This document shows, one piece after another, positions 7,220 through 15,842 of a stretch of DNA of 64,000 nucleotides. The notes under the pieces were generated by a model. The model saw only the letters and a list, made by a program, of their open reading frames with translations. It was not told the DNA's origin and did not search any database. Each line of letters starts with the position of its first letter. Position 1 is the first letter of the stretch. The position numbers and the translations under genes are program-made. The stretch is from assembly GCA_964522015.1 (NCBI GenBank), contig CAZFST010000001.1:1-64000 (forward strand), read 5' to 3'. This stretch comes from QQWI01 sp964522015 (GTDB taxonomy: Bacteria > Bacillota > Clostridia > Peptostreptococcales > Acidaminobacteraceae).

Positions 7220-8896
7220 ATGCTATGCAAACTAGGCGTTGAAGCGATTGCTATGAATAGTTTAATGGCAAGGATTCAGGCGGCCAGATTAAATGCTCTG
7301 AAGGAACCGCAAGCTGCATTTGAAACGGGACAGCAATTATTATGGGAAGCACGTGAAAAAGCCTTGCAGCAAGAGGAGGCCGCAGCGCTTTTTGTCATGG
7401 CACTTGCGTGTCGTTCCATGTCAAAGCTGGATCATTGCTACCAATATGCAGAGGAATCCCTAAAGTGTTTTGAGGCACTAGAAGATGCCATTGGAATGGC
7501 CACTGCCTTGAATTTAATTGGTGTTGTGTATTTTTATTATGGCAAGTTAGATACCGCCCTGCAATATTTCTTGCGGGCAAAATATAGCCTAGAATCAGAA
7601 AGTGATCCGACTACCCTCAGCAGAATTCTCAATAATTTGGGTGAGGTTTACCGTGAAACTGGAGATTTAGACGCTGCTTTTGAAGCCTACAACGCTGCAT
7701 TAGCAATATGTACGGCTCTAGAAATCAAGCCTAATATAGCTGTGATTCTCGAAAATATAGGTGAAATTTATTATCGACAACAAGCCTTCGATCTGAGTTA
7801 CACCTATTTTACCAAGAGTTTTGAAATGCTTTCAGAACTACAAGATACAGTAGCGCTATCAGAAGTAGAGAGTAAGATTGGAAAAATGTTATTTCTCAAG
7901 GGTAAAACTGTAGAAGCTAAGAGTCGCTGCTATAAAGCTTTGGAGAGACTGCAAAACCTTAATAATAAATATTTTGCTATCGGTGTTTTAGAAATCATCG
8001 CAGAAATCAAGAAGCATACAGGGTCCCCTGATTATCTTGATGATCTACTACTAGCCATTGACTATGCAGAAACATTAGGCGCCAGAAAGCAACTGCATAA
8101 ATTATATCGATTGCTCTATGAACATCACGAAGCTGCTGGTGATTTTGAAATGGCCCTAAGTTACTTCAAAAAATTTCACTATATAGCCTTAGAAATAGAA
8201 TCCACTGTCGTCTCTCATAAGCTAGAAATCATTAAAATTGAATTGAATAAGGCATTTGAAGGGGATACCGTTGAAAAAGTAAAGGCTTTAAACAGTCAGT
8301 TAGAAATTGAAATTGCCAATCAATCAGTTTTATTGACACAGCTGGAAAAGGCCAATAGTCAATTAGACTCTGAAGCTAATTTGGACGAGTTGACCCAAGT
8401 TTTAAGCCGTCGTGGTCTCAGGGAACGTCTGGCCCAGGTGTGGTCACGTAAAGACTCAAAGGTAAACTCCATTGCGTTATTAATGATTGATATCGATTTT
8501 TTTAAGCAATTCAATGATGTCTATGGTCATATGCAGGGTGACCGGTGCTTATATCAAATCGCGGCGATTATGAAAACATCCCTGATCAATGAACCTCATT
8601 TACTGGCAAGATTCGGTGGCGAAGAATTTGTGTGTCTACTTTGGGACTGTCCTCAAATCCGTGCATTTGAAATAGCAGAGAAACTACGCTTGTCAATTGC
8701 AAATACAGGTATTGAACTTGCAGAAGCCACATCAGTTGCCAAGGTCACTGTGAGCATTGGTGCAGTCATTAAGAAAAATGTGCGCCTAGATGATTTGCAA
8801 GACTTATATACTTTAGCAGATGTAGAACTTTACAAAGCCAAGGATCAAGGGCGCAATCGCACCTGTATGCAGACAATTGATGGTAATTATAGATAG
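7220..8896 (+). CDS. TPR-repeat diguanylate cyclase (GGDEF)
   Basis: The protein has 558 residues and no membrane segment. The N-terminal 330 residues form helical TPR-like repeats (for example ALNLIGVVYFYYGKLDTAL and ILNNLGEVYRETGDLDAA), followed by a coiled coil at about 355-390 and a GGDEF domain at about 395-550. The active site reads GGEEF near residue 464, a functional variant of GGDEF, and DELTQVLSRRGL marks the start of the domain. It is expected to make cyclic di-GMP from two GTP in the cytoplasm, with the TPR part taking a protein signal. The ATG follows AGGAGAAAGCC. It lies alone between a promoter and a terminator. Confidence 0.85.
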   Translation: MLCKLGVEAIAMNSLMARIQAARLNALKEPQAAFETGQQLLWEAREKALQQEEAAALFVMALACRSMSKLDHCYQYAEESLKCFEALEDAIGMATALNLIGVVYFYYGKLDTALQYFLRAKYSLESESDPTTLSRILNNLGEVYRETGDLDAAFEAYNAALAICTALEIKPNIAVILENIGEIYYRQQAFDLSYTYFTKSFEMLSELQDTVALSEVESKIGKMLFLKGKTVEAKSRCYKALERLQNLNNKYFAIGVLEIIAEIKKHTGSPDYLDDLLLAIDYAETLGARKQLHKLYRLLYEHHEAAGDFEMALSYFKKFHYIALEIESTVVSHKLEIIKIELNKAFEGDTVEKVKALNSQLEIEIANQSVLLTQLEKANSQLDSEANLDELTQVLSRRGLRERLAQVWSRKDSKVNSIALLMIDIDFFKQFNDVYGHMQGDRCLYQIAAIMKTSLINEPHLLARFGGEEFVCLLWDCPQIRAFEIAEKLRLSIANTGIELAEATSVAKVTVSIGAVIKKNVRLDDLQDLYTLADVELYKAKDQGRNRTCMQTIDGNYR

Positions 8897-8898
8897 AA

Positions 8899-8961
8899 AA
8901 AGCCTCCAGTAAAGGACTGTCCCGTGTCAAGTAGACAAGAGGCATTCATAGTGGAGGCTTT
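8899..8961. terminator. Bidirectional terminator with an unusually long loop
   Basis: AAAGCCTCCA at 8899-8908 is perfectly complementary to TGGAGGCTTT at 8952-8961 across 43 bases, between two convergent genes. The loop contains GACTGTCCCGTGTCAAG followed by TAGACA, which resembles the end of an IS3-type insertion sequence, so a terminator loop may have been enlarged by an insertion remnant. Confidence 0.5.
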
Positions 8962-8980
8962 AGTTTTAAATATGCAGTTT

Positions 8981-9961
8981 TTATTTGGATATTTGACTGT
9001 GTTGGATTAAGATGTTCACAAAAATAGCTGTATGTGTTTCCATGGGGCAATGAGCTGCTCCTTCTATGGCCACGAGTTCAATTTGAGGCATCAAGGTTCT
9101 TAGCTTAAGGGTTTCAGAAATTGGTACCCACGTATCGTTTGCGCCCCAAATTGCCAGAGTAGGGACATTGATAGTGTTCAGTGCTTCTTGGGATAGACCT
9201 CTTGATGTTTTGAGTAAGGACAAAGCACTTTTTGCTGTACCCTTTAGAGCCAGGGGGTTGTAATAGCCAGCGATTTGGTCTTTGGTTGGCGCTATACCAT
9301 AGGCAGATTGTAAAGTTTTAGCGATGTTTTTCTCGCTGATCAGTACATATTCCAGTCCAATTTGAATCCAGCGGGCAAGAGGTGGAAACTTGATAAGCAT
9401 TGAGTTCCGAGAGGGCGGGTCAAAGAGTGCGCCGTCCACAAAGGTAAGGGATGCAACTTGTTTTGGCGATTGAATGGCCATTGCAGCCGCTGCACCTGCC
9501 CCCATGCTGTGGCCCACAAGATGCCAAGAAACGGTGCTGTCAAGTGAATTGAGGAGTTGCCACAAGAGTTTGGCCCGGTGGATTTGGCTATGATCTTCAG
9601 ATGTACTGCGACTACTGTAGCCAAAACCCGGAAGATCCACAGTTACAACATGAAAACCTGCCTCTGTTAGGGCAGGAATGGCGGCTTCAAAGGAATAGCT
9701 AGAACCCCCAAACCCATGAATTAGGAGCATATTCTTAGTATTTTGCGCATTTTGACTGGAAACAGTAGGTTCGTATGTGCGATAATGGAGGTAGCTTTGA
9801 TCCACTACGAAAAAGCTACTATTTGGATATGGTGGTGATGGTTGAGATGTCAGCAAAGGGGCGCTACTTAAAGGGATGCAGTAAGGTAGCAAAGAGAGTG
9901 CAATCAAGGCAATCAGAATAACCTTGGCTACTTTTTTAATAATAGATTTTAATAGATTCAT
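8981..9961 (-). CDS. Membrane-anchored alpha/beta hydrolase
   Basis: The protein has 326 residues from the ATG at 9961, which has AAAGGAG upstream; the longer in-frame start at 10009 has none. An N-terminal hydrophobic helix (about residues 9-30) probably anchors it outside the membrane. The alpha/beta hydrolase core shows the oxyanion motif HGFGGSS, the nucleophile elbow GHSMGAG, the acid in WGANDTWVPI and the catalytic histidine in GAAHCPMET. The family includes esterases, haloperoxidase-like enzymes and C-C hydrolases; the substrate cannot be read from sequence. It is convergent with the cyclase gene and shares its terminator. Confidence 0.8.
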   Translation of the reverse strand: MNLLKSIIKKVAKVILIALIALSLLPYCIPLSSAPLLTSQPSPPYPNSSFFVVDQSYLHYRTYEPTVSSQNAQNTKNMLLIHGFGGSSYSFEAAIPALTEAGFHVVTVDLPGFGYSSRSTSEDHSQIHRAKLLWQLLNSLDSTVSWHLVGHSMGAGAAAAMAIQSPKQVASLTFVDGALFDPPSRNSMLIKFPPLARWIQIGLEYVLISEKNIAKTLQSAYGIAPTKDQIAGYYNPLALKGTAKSALSLLKTSRGLSQEALNTINVPTLAIWGANDTWVPISETLKLRTLMPQIELVAIEGAAHCPMETHTAIFVNILIQHSQISK

Positions 9962-10010
9962 ATGTGGGAGCTCCTTTAGTTGATTTGTACCCACATATGA
10001 TGAATTCATA

Positions 10011-10090
10011 CTTACGGTTTAGAAAGAATGCGGTTAAATTGAATGAGGTTTAGAAAGTATGAGGTTTAGAAAGAATGAGGTTTAGTAGAT
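10011..10090 (+). repeat. 16-bp tandem repeat forming the ATPase start region
   Basis: Three clear 16-base units start at 10043, 10059 and 10075, each beginning ATGAGGTTTAG, with two more diverged units upstream (GGTTTAGAAAG at 10016 and CGGTTAAATTG at 10031). Each clear unit carries a GAGG core; the last one serves as the ribosome site of the next gene. Confidence 0.8.
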
Positions 10091-10853
10091 GAATGAATTT
10101 AAGTTTAATACAAGTTTTGTGAGGGCGGTTCGGCTGGATTGGCAAGCCATTGAGCATGATGGCGGCTACCCCTTTTCGCTGGCTGCTGTGCAGCAACTGC
10201 AAACTGTTGATTTTCATAAATCTGTCACGTTTTTTGTAGGGGAAAATGGCTCTGGAAAATCCACTCTATTGGAGGCCCTTGCTGTAAACCTGGGCTTTAA
10301 CGCCGAAGGCGGCACTCAAAACTTTAATTTTTCCACTGAAGCCACCCATTCTCAATTGCATACCCATCTTCGTGTGACCAAAGGGGTGTACAAGCCCCTG
10401 ACAGGTTTTTTTTTGCGAGCTGAAAGCTTTTACAATGTGGCCACTGCCATTGACGAACTGGATCGAACATCCTCCATGGGAAACCCCATCATCAACAGCT
10501 ATGGTGGCGTTTCCCTCCATCAGCAGTCCCACGGAGAGTCGTTTTTATCTTTGATGATCCATCGATTTGGCCCAAAGGGGCTCTATATTTTAGACGAGCC
10601 TGAGGCCGCCCTTTCTCCCATGCGCTTAATGACCATGCTTGCAAGGCTCCATGAATTGGTGCAGCAGGGGTCCCAATTTATTATCGCCACCCATTCCCCC
10701 ATATTAATGGCTTACCCCGACTCTGTAATCTTGGATGTGGAACAGGGTTATAAGCCCATCGCCTATCGGGACACAGCCCATTACCAAACCACCCGCCGTT
10801 TTTTGGAACAACCTGAAAAGATGATGGGATACTTATTGGACGAAAGTGAGTAA
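10089..10853 (+). CDS. Predicted AAA/ABC-type ATPase (COG3910-like)
   Basis: This is a 254-residue stand-alone ATPase of the SMC/RecF-like fold. Walker A GENGSGKST is near residue 50, a signature-like HQQSHGESF near 143, Walker B YILDEPEAALSP near 167 and a switch histidine in IIATHSPILM near 200. No membrane partner is adjacent. Proteins of this class (COG3910, predicted ATPase) are widespread and of unknown role; relatives act in DNA repair or defence, but nothing here argues for defence. The ATG lies inside the last unit of a 16-bp tandem repeat, with GAGG about nine bases upstream. Confidence 0.75.
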   Translation: MNEFKFNTSFVRAVRLDWQAIEHDGGYPFSLAAVQQLQTVDFHKSVTFFVGENGSGKSTLLEALAVNLGFNAEGGTQNFNFSTEATHSQLHTHLRVTKGVYKPLTGFFLRAESFYNVATAIDELDRTSSMGNPIINSYGGVSLHQQSHGESFLSLMIHRFGPKGLYILDEPEAALSPMRLMTMLARLHELVQQGSQFIIATHSPILMAYPDSVILDVEQGYKPIAYRDTAHYQTTRRFLEQPEKMMGYLLDESE

Positions 10854-10864
10854 GGAGAGAAATT

Positions 10865-11446
10865 ATGACAGCAAAAGAGGACTTGATTGCTTTTTTAACC
10901 CGGTTTCCAGTATTAAGTGCACAAAAGGTGCAAGAATTAGCAAGTGATTTAAACCTCAAAACCTTTGAAAAAGGACAACTTCTGATTGAACAGGGACAAA
11001 AGGTGAATCAGTGCTATTTTATACTGCGGGGGATGGTCAGGAAATACGGAATTGATGAAGAGGGTGTTGAAACTACATACGGCTTTTTTTCAGAGAATGA
11101 AGGGGTAGTGGTGTTTTACCAAAATGATACCCAATTGGAATCACCCTATAGCTTTGCCTGTGTAGAACACTGTGTGGCCATTGTTGGTGATCTAGACAAC
11201 ATCGAAGCGGATCTTCAAAAGCATCCTGAATTTGCAACAATTTCGAGGCAAGTGATGGAAGATACCCTGGATCAGGTCCATGACCATTTGGCAGTATATA
11301 TCAGAATGTCTGCGGAAGAAAGGGTTGCCCATGTTGCTAAGACCCGCCCCCAGCTACTAGAGCGGGTACCTCAGCACCAGTTGGCCAGTTATTTGGGCAT
11401 TAAACCTGAATCTTTAAGCCGCATTAAGCGGCGGCTCGGCCTTTGA
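10865..11446 (+). CDS. Crp/Fnr family transcriptional regulator
   Basis: This 193-residue protein has an N-terminal cyclic-nucleotide-binding-like beta roll (about 15-120), a dimerisation helix and a C-terminal winged helix with HQLASYLGIKPESLSRIKRR. It lacks the N-terminal cysteine cluster of Fnr and the cAMP-binding signature of true Crp. It follows the ATPase gene by 11 bases with AAGGAGAGAAATT before the ATG. Its 3' end overlaps the convergent DUF4386 gene by 23 bases. A perfect TTGAC-N4-GTCAA palindrome upstream of that gene is a likely target. Confidence 0.85.
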   Translation: MTAKEDLIAFLTRFPVLSAQKVQELASDLNLKTFEKGQLLIEQGQKVNQCYFILRGMVRKYGIDEEGVETTYGFFSENEGVVVFYQNDTQLESPYSFACVEHCVAIVGDLDNIEADLQKHPEFATISRQVMEDTLDQVHDHLAVYIRMSAEERVAHVAKTRPQLLERVPQHQLASYLGIKPESLSRIKRRLGL

Positions 11447-12089
11447 AGATTAGCCAACCTGCAAGAAGGAGTTCGCTAATTGACATGGGCAGTATAAATA
11501 TCATTTCAATGGTTTTAGCCAGTGCAGCACTTTCGGGCATAAATACATTGAGTCCATGAACTACTAAATAGCCTATGCCTGCAAGAATTAAGATGGCGCT
11601 GATCCACCAGGGGATATCTTGAATTTTAAGGGATGCTGATGCTGGTGCCGGACCTTGTAGAAAACGAATTAGACCCAAAATGATTAAGTGTAAGCCGAAA
11701 ATAATGAGCCCCATATGCCAAACAGTTAAGAACCCTAATAGATTTTTAGTGATTAAATAGCCAATTCCGACGGCCAAAAACACAGAGTATATCAGTCTTA
11801 AAACCAAGGTAGTCAATGCGAGGTTGCTGTTTTTTTGTTTTAGTGTATGATATAAACCCCATGCCACCACAAGGTCGGTCAGCAAAATTACAATCCATGC
11901 GGCATTGCCCAGGGCGAATTTTAGGCCATTGGATTCAATGTTTGTAAAGGTTTTCAGTGCATCTCCTGGCACATAGAGGGAAGTAAAGACAATGCCATAA
12001 GCCCAAATTGAGGCGATGGCCATAAGCAGTAGCGAGAGCCCTGTGATAGTCATGATGTTCTTGTTGGTTGGGTTGTTTAAAGTGTTCAT
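11424..12089 (-). CDS. DUF4386 family integral membrane protein
   Basis: The protein has 221 residues with six or seven hydrophobic helices and the arrangement of the DUF4386 family: an N-terminal ITGLSLLLMAIASIWAYGIVF, then a motif around TLVLRLIYSVFLAVGIGYL. The function is unknown. DUF4386 genes are often found beside small transcription regulators. Here the gene is convergent with a Crp/Fnr-type regulator, and a matching palindrome lies 80-93 bases upstream of its start, so control by that regulator is plausible. Confidence 0.7.
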   Translation of the reverse strand: MNTLNNPTNKNIMTITGLSLLLMAIASIWAYGIVFTSLYVPGDALKTFTNIESNGLKFALGNAAWIVILLTDLVVAWGLYHTLKQKNSNLALTTLVLRLIYSVFLAVGIGYLITKNLLGFLTVWHMGLIIFGLHLIILGLIRFLQGPAPASASLKIQDIPWWISAILILAGIGYLVVHGLNVFMPESAALAKTIEMIFILPMSISELLLAGWLIFKGRAAA

Positions 12090-12168
12090 TGTGAAGCCTC
12101 CATTTTAAAGTGATATAGGGGAAGGAATTTGCTTGGTTTCAGTATGGCAGAATAATAAGTCATGTGCA

Positions 12169-12182
12169 TTGACTTAAGTCAA
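12169..12182. promoter_or_regulatory. Perfect Crp/Fnr-type palindrome
   Basis: TTGACTTAAGTCAA is a perfect 14-bp palindrome with the TTGA-N6-TCAA form used by Crp/Fnr regulators. Its centre (12175.5) lies 41.5 bases upstream of a start site that would be placed by the minus-strand -10-like CATACT at 12146-12141, the spacing of class II activation. The regulator gene is on the other side of the controlled gene. Confidence 0.6.
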
Positions 12183-12243
12183 GAGGGTGACAGGAAGCTT
12201 TGCATCATTGTGGAATAAACGACTATAAAACTAAAACTGTAAA

Positions 12244-12271
12244 TTGATGGGCCACACTTGGGTTATACTAT
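12244..12271 (+). promoter_or_regulatory. Weak candidate promoter of the ABC exporter
   Basis: TTGATG at 12244-12249 and TACTAT at 12266-12271 are 16 bases apart, 33 bases before the first exporter gene. The fit is moderate and the spacing one base short. Confidence 0.3.
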
Positions 12272-12304
12272 AGAAAAGAAAAAAAGATAAATGGTGGTGC
12301 CTGA

Positions 12305-14080
12305 ATGAATAATTTTCTAAAGTCGAAATCTGTATTAAGTATTATGATGGCAATTGTAAAAGATTTGCCTTTGATCTTTTGCGGTATCGTATCCTTAACT
12401 ATTTTGGATGGATTACTCACTCCTGTGATGGTGCTTGTGGTAGCGGGTTTTATTGATACTGCCCTTTTAGTAGCTTCCGTTCAACTGAACCAATCGACAC
12501 TACTGCTTTACGGTATGTTGGTTATTGCGGGCTATATCTACACTGCGCTGAGTCAGCAGTTTACTGCTCTGTTGTATAAAAGCGCTGAAGATGTGCTTAT
12601 TAAAAAGTTAAAGCCAAGAATGGTAAAAAAGGTTTATGCCATTGAATACTTTCTTTATGAAAGGTCGGAGACACAGGATTTGATTCATAGGGTTTGTGAT
12701 GATAGTCCAAAGAAATTTACCAGTACATTAGGGACCTTAATGTCGCTGGTTAGAATTACCGTGCAAGTAGGTGGCTTAATCTTTACACTGGTTCCTTACT
12801 TAGGAGGTTGGATAGCTTTAATCGTATGCAGTCTACTTCCAGTTATATTTGTCACGTTAATAGGTGGTAAAAAAGTCTATGCTGCTGAAAAAGAGGTTGC
12901 TATTATCACCAGAAAAATGAATTATTTGTCTGATATCTTATCAAGCAGAGAATCAGGACATGAACGAAACCTGTTCGGTTTTACTGATCACTTGAATGAA
13001 AAATACAAAAAAGCGCATTTGTTTAGGTCGAATTATAATACAAAGGCCCTTGTAAAAGAGATTTCCATAAGTAAAGGCGTAAATATTCTTCTAAATATAA
13101 TGATTTTACCCCTTGTCTGGGTATTGGCAAAATCGGTGAGCACTCAAACCTTAAGTGTTGGCTTATTTACAGCCATTATTGGGGCGGTGCTAGTACTATC
13201 AAAAATCTTATCGGGGCAGCTTTCGGAGTTGTTTTTAAATTTAGCCTCGCATAACGAGTATGCAAAGGATCTTAATGGCTTTGCACATTTAGCAGAAAAC
13301 AAAGATGTACATAGTGAAGTGGTGATGCCACCTTTTGAATCACTCACCATAAAAAACCTATATTTTCGCTATAACGTAGATGATGATTATATTTTAAAAG
13401 GGGTTAACCTCAATCTTAAAAAGGGTTTTTCTTATTCTTTAGTTGGCATTAACGGTGCAGGTAAAACCACCCTTACTAAAATTTTAACGGGGTTGTATAG
13501 AAACTACGAAGGTGAAATTTTACTGAATGGTGAAGATATAAAAAGGTATAGTTATGGACAATTACGACAGGTGTTTTCTGTTGTTTCACAGGACTTTGCA
13601 CGGTATAGTGTTTCAGTTAAGGACAATATTGTATTTGGCCATAAAGACTGCGATATCAGTGATTTAGTCAAATCATTGGAAATGGGTCATTTCATTGAGG
13701 CATTACCCCACGGGGAGGATACAATGCTGGGTAAAATACAAGAGGATGGGGTGGACTTATCTGGTGGTCAATGGCAAAAGCTGGCGATTGCCCGTGGACT
13801 CTTTAGAAATACCCCATTTGTGATACTAGACGAACCTACATCCAGTCTAAGTCCAGTGGCGGAAAGTGATATTTACACAAAGTTTATGAACTTTGCCCAG
13901 AAAAGGTCGCTTTTAATGATTAGTCATCGTCTCGGCGCCACAAAAATTGCGGATGAGATTATTGTAATGGATAGAGGTATCATTGCAGAATGTGGTAGTC
14001 ACGACACACTGATGGTCAACAATGGGCTCTATGCAAAACTATTTCAAAAACAAAGTAGGTTGTACCATGATGAAAATTAG
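12305..14080 (+). CDS. ABC exporter half-transporter, subunit 1
   Basis: This is a 591-residue fused permease-ATPase. The first 320 residues hold about six membrane helices; the ATPase shows Walker A GINGAGKTT near residue 382, signature DLSGGQWQK near 484 and Walker B FVILDEPTSSLSP near 505. It overlaps the next gene, which has the same architecture, so the two probably form a heterodimeric exporter of the MsbA/LmrCD type. The N-terminus lacks a C39 peptidase domain, so it is not a bacteriocin-processing exporter. The operon continues into the modifying-enzyme array, suggesting export of a drug, a lipid or a modified peptide; the substrate is unknown. Confidence 0.85.
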   Translation: MNNFLKSKSVLSIMMAIVKDLPLIFCGIVSLTILDGLLTPVMVLVVAGFIDTALLVASVQLNQSTLLLYGMLVIAGYIYTALSQQFTALLYKSAEDVLIKKLKPRMVKKVYAIEYFLYERSETQDLIHRVCDDSPKKFTSTLGTLMSLVRITVQVGGLIFTLVPYLGGWIALIVCSLLPVIFVTLIGGKKVYAAEKEVAIITRKMNYLSDILSSRESGHERNLFGFTDHLNEKYKKAHLFRSNYNTKALVKEISISKGVNILLNIMILPLVWVLAKSVSTQTLSVGLFTAIIGAVLVLSKILSGQLSELFLNLASHNEYAKDLNGFAHLAENKDVHSEVVMPPFESLTIKNLYFRYNVDDDYILKGVNLNLKKGFSYSLVGINGAGKTTLTKILTGLYRNYEGEILLNGEDIKRYSYGQLRQVFSVVSQDFARYSVSVKDNIVFGHKDCDISDLVKSLEMGHFIEALPHGEDTMLGKIQEDGVDLSGGQWQKLAIARGLFRNTPFVILDEPTSSLSPVAESDIYTKFMNFAQKRSLLMISHRLGATKIADEIIVMDRGIIAECGSHDTLMVNNGLYAKLFQKQSRLYHDEN

Positions 14081-15821
14081 GACCCTTTTAAAAAGAATAT
14101 TGCAATATTCATGGCGGGCAAGTCCGTTTACATTTGTGATGTTGATGGTTGTGTCACTGGTGTTTTGTGTGATTAAGTTTATGGAAATCAAAGTATTTGA
14201 AGAACTTATTGCGACAATCGCAGGAATATATAGTGGTCAAGCCCTATCTACGTTAACGATGCCATTATTAGCGCTGGGTACCTTGCTTGTGTTTACACCC
14301 TTGGTAGAACTTTGTGAATACATTGTACGTGGCTATTTTTGGCGCAGGGGTCATGGGTATATGCAAGCCCTTTTTCATAAAAGGATAGGGGATAAGGCGC
14401 TCATTGATTTTGAGGACCAGGTGGCTTTGGATCGACTCAAGAAAGCCAGTTTAGGCAGTTCAGAAACGCCGAATAATATACGTGTGTTCGTGCAAATAGT
14501 ATTCTTGTACCTGCCTTTCTTGGTGATTGTTACCTATTATTTATTTACAATTAAACCCTTGTTGGTGGTCGTGCTATTATTGATTTTTATGCTGCTTCTA
14601 TTTGCGGAAACGGTAAAAATGAACGATAATTTTGACTTTGAAAGCAAGGTTTCAAATGTTAGAAGGCGCATGGATTATTATGAAAAAGCCATGATAGACA
14701 AGGTGCATTTTAAAGAAACACTGCAAAACAATGGGTTTGATTATTTTAATGGAAAACTGATGTTGGCAATTAATGAATTTACGAAGACACACAAAAAGTT
14801 ATACTTAAAGGGTTTTAAAATCGAATCCCAAATGAATGCACTCAACACAATAGGCTATGGTGCTGTGATTGGATTGTTGGTGTACTATTTAATGAGAGGC
14901 GAAATCGCCATCAGCGAGTTTGCGGCAATTTATTATGCTATAGATAAGATTACAAGTATGCTTACCCGGCTGATTTCTGACTTAGGTGAAGTGATGTCAG
15001 AAATGGCAACCACAAGTTTTTTAGTGGACTATCTTGAAGAGGAACCCTTATATCAGAAAGAGGGCTTACTATCTAAAACAGATGACATTCACTTAGATCA
15101 TGTGAGTTTTTATTATCCAAATGGCAATAAAGCTGCCATTGAAGGTGTTGATTTTGCAATACCACATGGGACATCCTTAGCCATTGTGGGCGAGAATGGT
15201 TCTGGGAAAAGTACTTTGGCAAAGGTTATTATGGGACTGTATCAGCCAGGTTCAGGCAGTGTACACTATGGCAATGAAAATTTGAATGGGTATTCAAGTA
15301 AGTCAAAGTACCAAGGTGTCAGCGCGGTCTTTCAGGATTTTATAAAGTACAAACTAACCGTTGAAGAAAACATACGGATGAGTTATACAGAGCACGAGCC
15401 CCATAGCCAGGTATCAGTAGTCATACAAGAAAGTCATTTCAATATGGAAAAATTAATTGAAGGTGTAGATACCCTATTAGCCAGAGAATTTGGTGGCCAG
15501 GATTTATCTGGCGGCGAATGGCAAAGGCTGGCTATTGCAAGGGGGCTTTATCGCCCCCACCATGTTATCGTGCTGGATGAACCCACAGCAGCCATTGACC
15601 CCATTGAAGAAGAACATGTATTTGACGCGTTTAGAAAAGCGAGCCAAAATAAAACTAGTATTTTAGTGACCCATCGCTTAGGCTCAGTTCAATTTGCCGA
15701 TTCCATTATTGTTATGGACAAGGGTCGACTGATAGAAAAAGGCACACACAGTGAGTTGATGGCGCAGCAAGGAAAGTACTACGACTTATTTATGTCACAG
15801 GCTAAATGGTACAAGAGATAA
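14067..15821 (+). CDS. ABC exporter half-transporter, subunit 2
   Basis: This is a 584-residue fused permease-ATPase, with Walker A GENGSGKST near residue 376, signature DLSGGEWQR near 479 and Walker B VIVLDEPTAAIDP near 500. The start chosen is ATG 14067, 14 bases inside the end of subunit 1; the in-frame ATG at 14022 would give a 59-base overlap. Ribosome signals are weak, which fits translational coupling. The two ATPase halves differ in their signature neighbourhoods, as is usual for heterodimeric exporters. The nucleotidyltransferase gene follows after 21 bases. Confidence 0.85.
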   Translation: MMKIRTLLKRILQYSWRASPFTFVMLMVVSLVFCVIKFMEIKVFEELIATIAGIYSGQALSTLTMPLLALGTLLVFTPLVELCEYIVRGYFWRRGHGYMQALFHKRIGDKALIDFEDQVALDRLKKASLGSSETPNNIRVFVQIVFLYLPFLVIVTYYLFTIKPLLVVVLLLIFMLLLFAETVKMNDNFDFESKVSNVRRRMDYYEKAMIDKVHFKETLQNNGFDYFNGKLMLAINEFTKTHKKLYLKGFKIESQMNALNTIGYGAVIGLLVYYLMRGEIAISEFAAIYYAIDKITSMLTRLISDLGEVMSEMATTSFLVDYLEEEPLYQKEGLLSKTDDIHLDHVSFYYPNGNKAAIEGVDFAIPHGTSLAIVGENGSGKSTLAKVIMGLYQPGSGSVHYGNENLNGYSSKSKYQGVSAVFQDFIKYKLTVEENIRMSYTEHEPHSQVSVVIQESHFNMEKLIEGVDTLLAREFGGQDLSGGEWQRLAIARGLYRPHHVIVLDEPTAAIDPIEEEHVFDAFRKASQNKTSILVTHRLGSVQFADSIIVMDKGRLIEKGTHSELMAQQGKYYDLFMSQAKWYKR

Positions 15822-15842
15822 TTCGAAGGAAAGGACGGCATC

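Noticed and set aside
10089..10853. Anti-phage defence ATPase
   Set aside because: No nuclease, reverse transcriptase or other effector gene is adjacent; the partner is a Crp/Fnr regulator.
12305..15821. Bacteriocin exporter with precursor genes
   Set aside because: No C39 peptidase domain, no lanthipeptide or radical SAM maturase and no small precursor frame with a GG leader was found nearby.
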